Assembly (NCBI RefSeq): GCF_034355335.1
Contig: NZ_CP136422.1
Span: 3,320,501-3,384,500, forward strand
DNA: 64,000 nucleotides
Direction of reading: 5' to 3'
Source: Blautia coccoides
Lineage (GTDB): Bacteria > Bacillota > Clostridia > Lachnospirales > Lachnospiraceae
In this document: positions 61,042 through 64,000 of the stretch, in pieces
How positions within the stretch are numbered: position 1 is the stretch's first letter
How the letters are laid out: the number at the start of each line of letters is the position of its first letter
The notes under the pieces: model-generated
Database searches by the model: none
Told to the model about the DNA's origin: nothing
Seen by the model: only the letters and a program-made list of their open reading frames with translations
Made by a program: the position numbers and the translations under genes

Positions 61042-62052
61042 TCACTTAAATGAATTCAGGAATGACATGAGATCCGTATCTTTCGTCCAATCCGGGAATT
61101 CTGCTTCACCGGTTACTTTCGGAGCAAGTTTATTGACTGCTTCTGTTTTCAAACGGTTGTCTGCCCTGATATAGACCATTGTGGTGGAAATATCCTCATG
61201 GCCAAGGAAGTCCCGGATGTAAACGATGTTGATCCCGGCTTCCAACATGTGCATTGCTTTGCTGTGCCGGAAACCGTGTGCATGGATTTCTGGAAAAGAT
61301 TGATCCTTACTCCGGATTTCATGTACATACTTCCGAATGATATAGTTGACTCCGTCACGGCTCAACTTTGCCTGTCTCTGGTTGACAACCAAAGGCTGAT
61401 CGGTTGAAATATTCCTTCGCTGTCGTTTGATGTATTCAGAAACCAGTTTTGCTGTATTACGGGCAATCGCTACTGTACGGTATTTATTCCCTTTACCATG
61501 GAGACGCACTGTGGGATTGTCCCCAGTCTGGATATCCCGGATCGCCATATCACAGAGTTCCTGCACACGACACCCGCTGTCATAAAGAAGTGTCAGGATC
61601 ACCCGGTGACGCAGTCCATTTTCCGTATTGATATCCGGATAGTTGATCAACTCCCGGATCTGATCAGGTGACAGGAAAGCAATCTCACGCATTGCGGCTT
61701 TTTGGGATTTGATTCCCTGCACAAGCTGCAGTGGCGCAAGGTATTCCAAACACCGCACACCAGCATACTCAGAAAAAGATTTGATAGCTGCCAGCCGTTG
61801 ATTCGCTGTGGAAACACTGCATCCCCTGTTTCTCAGCCATTCAAGATACTCTATGATGAGAACGCGGTCAAAGCTTTGCATAGTGAAATCTGTAAGCCGG
61901 ATCTTTTTGTATTCGGTCAGAAAAACAGCAAACAGCTTTAAGGCATCTTTATAGCTGAGAACCGTATTCCTGGAATAGTTTCTCTGCAACGGCAGGAAAT
62001 CTGTCAGGAACCCTGTGACCAGTTGGGCAAAATCAGTAGAATTCGTGTTCAT
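61042..62052 (-). CDS. Tyrosine recombinase, third gene of the trio
   Basis: 336 residues. It has an N-terminal core-binding domain (RNYSRNTVLSYKDALKLF) and a catalytic domain with Arg in LLYDSGCRVQELCD, HxxR in AHGFRHSKAMHML, then FLGHEDISTTMVY with the Tyr nucleophile. The start at 62052 follows AGGAGGTGGCGTTCT and overlaps the previous gene by 20 bases. It acts with its two partners in movement of the element. Confidence 0.88.
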   Translation of the reverse strand: MNTNSTDFAQLVTGFLTDFLPLQRNYSRNTVLSYKDALKLFAVFLTEYKKIRLTDFTMQSFDRVLIIEYLEWLRNRGCSVSTANQRLAAIKSFSEYAGVRCLEYLAPLQLVQGIKSQKAAMREIAFLSPDQIRELINYPDINTENGLRHRVILTLLYDSGCRVQELCDMAIRDIQTGDNPTVRLHGKGNKYRTVAIARNTAKLVSEYIKRQRRNISTDQPLVVNQRQAKLSRDGVNYIIRKYVHEIRSKDQSFPEIHAHGFRHSKAMHMLEAGINIVYIRDFLGHEDISTTMVYIRADNRLKTEAVNKLAPKVTGEAEFPDWTKDTDLMSFLNSFK

Positions 62053-63016
62053 AGAACGCCACCTCCTGGATGATATCCGGAAAGGCCGCTTCCAGATGTT
62101 CTCGAACAAACGGGAATGCTGCAGACGTCAGTTTCAGATAATAAGCGGTCTCTTCAAAACTTTCGTGCCCAAGCATGGTACGCATGTAAGGAAGATACGC
62201 CAGCAGGTCTTTCCCTTCTTTTGACCACTTTAAGAGAAGGTTCACACAGTAAGTATGCCGGAAGTCATGGATGCGGGGACCACGTCCTGTATGAGAGATC
62301 CTAGCTTTGTCCAGATACCGCCGGAAGTTATGGTACAGGTTCTGCAGTGTCATTTCACGCCCGGGCCGCACCAGAAAAAAGAATTCATCCTCCGGTGAGC
62401 TGCTGTGGATCTGATCCTTCAGTTCCACACATCTGGAAACAAGATCCGGATGGATCGGTACGAGCCGGTCCTTCTGGTTTTTTCCCGAAAGGACCCGGAT
62501 ATAGCCATTTGCGAGGTCTACGTCCTGGATCTTTGCCAGTCGCAGCTCGGATACCCTCATTCCACTTGTATAAAGGATCCGAAAAAACACCGGCATGACA
62601 AGGGCCCGGTAGGGGCACTCGGATGGTACAGACTGGCTGGCATCAACCGCAGTAAAAAAGCGTTCCAGCTCGTCCGGGGTGTAGATATGTGCGTCATATT
62701 TCTCCGGATGCCTTGTCAGTCCATGAGGAGGTATATATGCAGGTATCCCCACGCTGTTGAGATATTTGCAGAATACACGGAGGCTGCTGATCCTGTGGGC
62801 ATGATTCGCTGCACTTTCGTAGCTGCGTTTCTGACACCAATGATCACAGAGATCCTGGGAAATCCTCTTTTCAGTAAGCTGATGTTGGCAGAAAAACGTA
62901 TCGATCCTGCGGAATGCGGCAGTCTCTGCTTCATATTTGAATCCCAGGGACTGTTTTAAAGTGATCAGTCCACAGAATTCATCCCGGAAAACGCTGTTGA
63001 ATCCCGAATCACCCAT
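62033..63016 (-). CDS. Tyrosine recombinase, second gene of the trio
   Basis: 327 residues. Catalytic blocks are ILYTSGMRVSELRLA, IHDFRHTYCVNLL and MLGHESFEETAYYLK. The start overlaps the end of the first recombinase gene by 8 bases, so translation is coupled. It is distinct in sequence from its neighbours, as is usual in RIT trios. Confidence 0.88.
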   Translation of the reverse strand: MGDSGFNSVFRDEFCGLITLKQSLGFKYEAETAAFRRIDTFFCQHQLTEKRISQDLCDHWCQKRSYESAANHAHRISSLRVFCKYLNSVGIPAYIPPHGLTRHPEKYDAHIYTPDELERFFTAVDASQSVPSECPYRALVMPVFFRILYTSGMRVSELRLAKIQDVDLANGYIRVLSGKNQKDRLVPIHPDLVSRCVELKDQIHSSSPEDEFFFLVRPGREMTLQNLYHNFRRYLDKARISHTGRGPRIHDFRHTYCVNLLLKWSKEGKDLLAYLPYMRTMLGHESFEETAYYLKLTSAAFPFVREHLEAAFPDIIQEVAFYEHEFY

Positions 63017-63995
63017 AGGCGTTCACCGGTGGAGTCAGGACACACTCCGAAAGCTTTTTCAGATCCGTCTTCAGGTAGATGCCTGTTACATCTGTATCGG
63101 AATGGCCCATGATCGAAGTAATAACGGGGAGTGGTGTTTCCATCTCCAGAAGCATGGAACCTGCACAGTGACGCAGGGAGTGGAATCCCGAATGACGGTC
63201 CTTATCCCTGCGGATGCCTGCTTTGCGCATATGGAAGATAATCCGGTTTTCCAGATGATCGTTATCCGAAAGCGGGTCAAAAGGCGGCATATGCTTTACA
63301 AAAACCACATCCGTATCATAATACTTCGGACGTCCGTTTTTAATATAATCAATGACCGCCCAGCCTACTGCATCCGGTATAGGGAGGGAAAGCGGCTTAT
63401 GTGTTTTATGCTGGATAATGGAGAGTTTTTTATTGCTCCAGTCGAAGTTGCCAAACCGGAGATTTTTGATATCGCTGACCCTCAGCCCAAGAATACATGC
63501 CAGCAGGATCATGGCGTAATCTCTTTTCCCGATCGGACTGGAACGGTCAACTGCATGCAGCAACTCCTGCAGTTCCTCTGTTGTCCAGACAGATGGTATC
63601 TTTGACTTTTTGGATACCGTTGGCATATGTATCTCTGAAGCCAGGTCTGCGGAAACCATTCCAGTTCCCTGGAGATAGCGGAGGAAGTGGCGTATCGCAC
63701 AGACATTCTGCTCCACTGTTTTAAAACTGTATCCAGCTAATGTCCTGAGATATCCATTGCAGGTATCCAGACAGACAGCACTGACTGATCGTATTCCTTT
63801 TTGTGAAAGGTAATCCATAAATACCATAGAGATTGACGTATAATGACCGATCGTGCTTTTCGAGAGCCCTGAATTTAAAAGCGCATTGCAATAGCCAGTA
63901 TGAATACCAGCGTAATACGGATTCAGCCGGATCGGATTTTTCGAGGCATAGTATCTCCGGGTCAGTACCTGGTGGAGACGGTAATCTTCCAGCAT
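63009..63995 (-). CDS. Tyrosine recombinase, first gene of the trio, start at window edge
   Basis: 328 residues visible, with catalytic blocks LLACILGLRVSDIKNL, FHSLRHCAGSML and IMGHSDTDVTGIYLK. The ATG at 63995 is five bases from the window end. The codon before it is open, so the true start may lie outside. Confidence 0.85.
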   Translation of the reverse strand: MLEDYRLHQVLTRRYYASKNPIRLNPYYAGIHTGYCNALLNSGLSKSTIGHYTSISMVFMDYLSQKGIRSVSAVCLDTCNGYLRTLAGYSFKTVEQNVCAIRHFLRYLQGTGMVSADLASEIHMPTVSKKSKIPSVWTTEELQELLHAVDRSSPIGKRDYAMILLACILGLRVSDIKNLRFGNFDWSNKKLSIIQHKTHKPLSLPIPDAVGWAVIDYIKNGRPKYYDTDVVFVKHMPPFDPLSDNDHLENRIIFHMRKAGIRRDKDRHSGFHSLRHCAGSMLLEMETPLPVITSIMGHSDTDVTGIYLKTDLKKLSECVLTPPVNAYG

Positions 63996-64000
63996 ATGTA

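Larger units (their letters stand above)
60924..64000 (-). mobile_element. Recombinase-in-trio (RIT-type) element, one end in window
   Basis: Three consecutive overlapping tyrosine-recombinase genes on the minus strand, bordered on the left by a perfect palindrome and a second inverted repeat, match the layout of RIT elements. The left end falls inside the intron reverse transcriptase after the GTPQG codons. The other end is beyond base 64000. Confidence 0.8.

Noticed and set aside
1..64000. CRISPR arrays
   Set aside because: No regularly spaced repeats of 25-40 bases were seen; the repeated blocks found are protein-domain repeats or regulatory motifs.

Overview
The window reads as chromosome of a low-to-mid GC Gram-positive anaerobe, most likely a gut Clostridia member of Lachnospiraceae type. 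The support is strong AGGAGG ribosome sites, a nickel CO dehydrogenase-family gene, GABA-type amino acid catabolism, several multi-domain GGDEF/EAL proteins, sortase-type wall proteins and a Tn916-family conjugative element. Species is inference.

Layout. 1-1.3 kb: the end of a CHASE-GGDEF gene and a remnant of a chemotaxis receptor. 1.3-6.4 kb (minus): an operon that opens with a near-consensus promoter, a 43-codon leader ORF with five Cys codons inside eight, and an intrinsic terminator placed as an attenuator. It continues with a tRNA-like gene with a Cys (GCA) anticodon loop, a divergent CooS-family CO dehydrogenase and a NitT/TauT-type ABC transporter. This is the most unusual system in the window. 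6.5-14 kb (minus): a GABA/omega-amino acid catabolic cluster of PucR regulator, two class III aminotransferases, a cytidylate-kinase-like protein, an APC permease and an iron alcohol dehydrogenase. Permease and dehydrogenase share one reading frame interrupted by a single UGA. 14.7-21.2 kb: a large leucine-rich-repeat wall protein divergent from a MalT-like LuxR regulator.

21.4-26.7 kb: small stress and accessory genes (TetR/HXXEE pair, nitroreductase, DJ-1-like protein, AlkC/AlkD-like glycosylase). 26.8-36.4 kb (minus): a signalling block of GGDEF/EAL proteins, one split by an in-frame amber codon, and a hybrid histidine kinase with three tandem copies of one PAS unit. 36.8-39.3 kb: a CE6-like esterase and a regulator with two GntR DNA-binding domains. 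39.6-51.4 kb (minus): a run of independent small genes, many of resistance type (Vat-like acetyltransferase, ABC-F, MATE, CatA-like, GNAT, methyltransferases). The first three form an operon behind a leader peptide and attenuator.

51.5-64 kb: the front half of a Tn916-family ICE (VaFE/SpaA-type adhesin, two YdcP/DUF961 proteins, FtsK-like coupling protein, oriT, relaxase, DUF3789 protein). A group II intron has entered the next ICE gene. That intron's reverse transcriptase is itself broken by a three-tyrosine-recombinase (RIT-type) element that runs off the right edge, giving three nested layers of mobile DNA.
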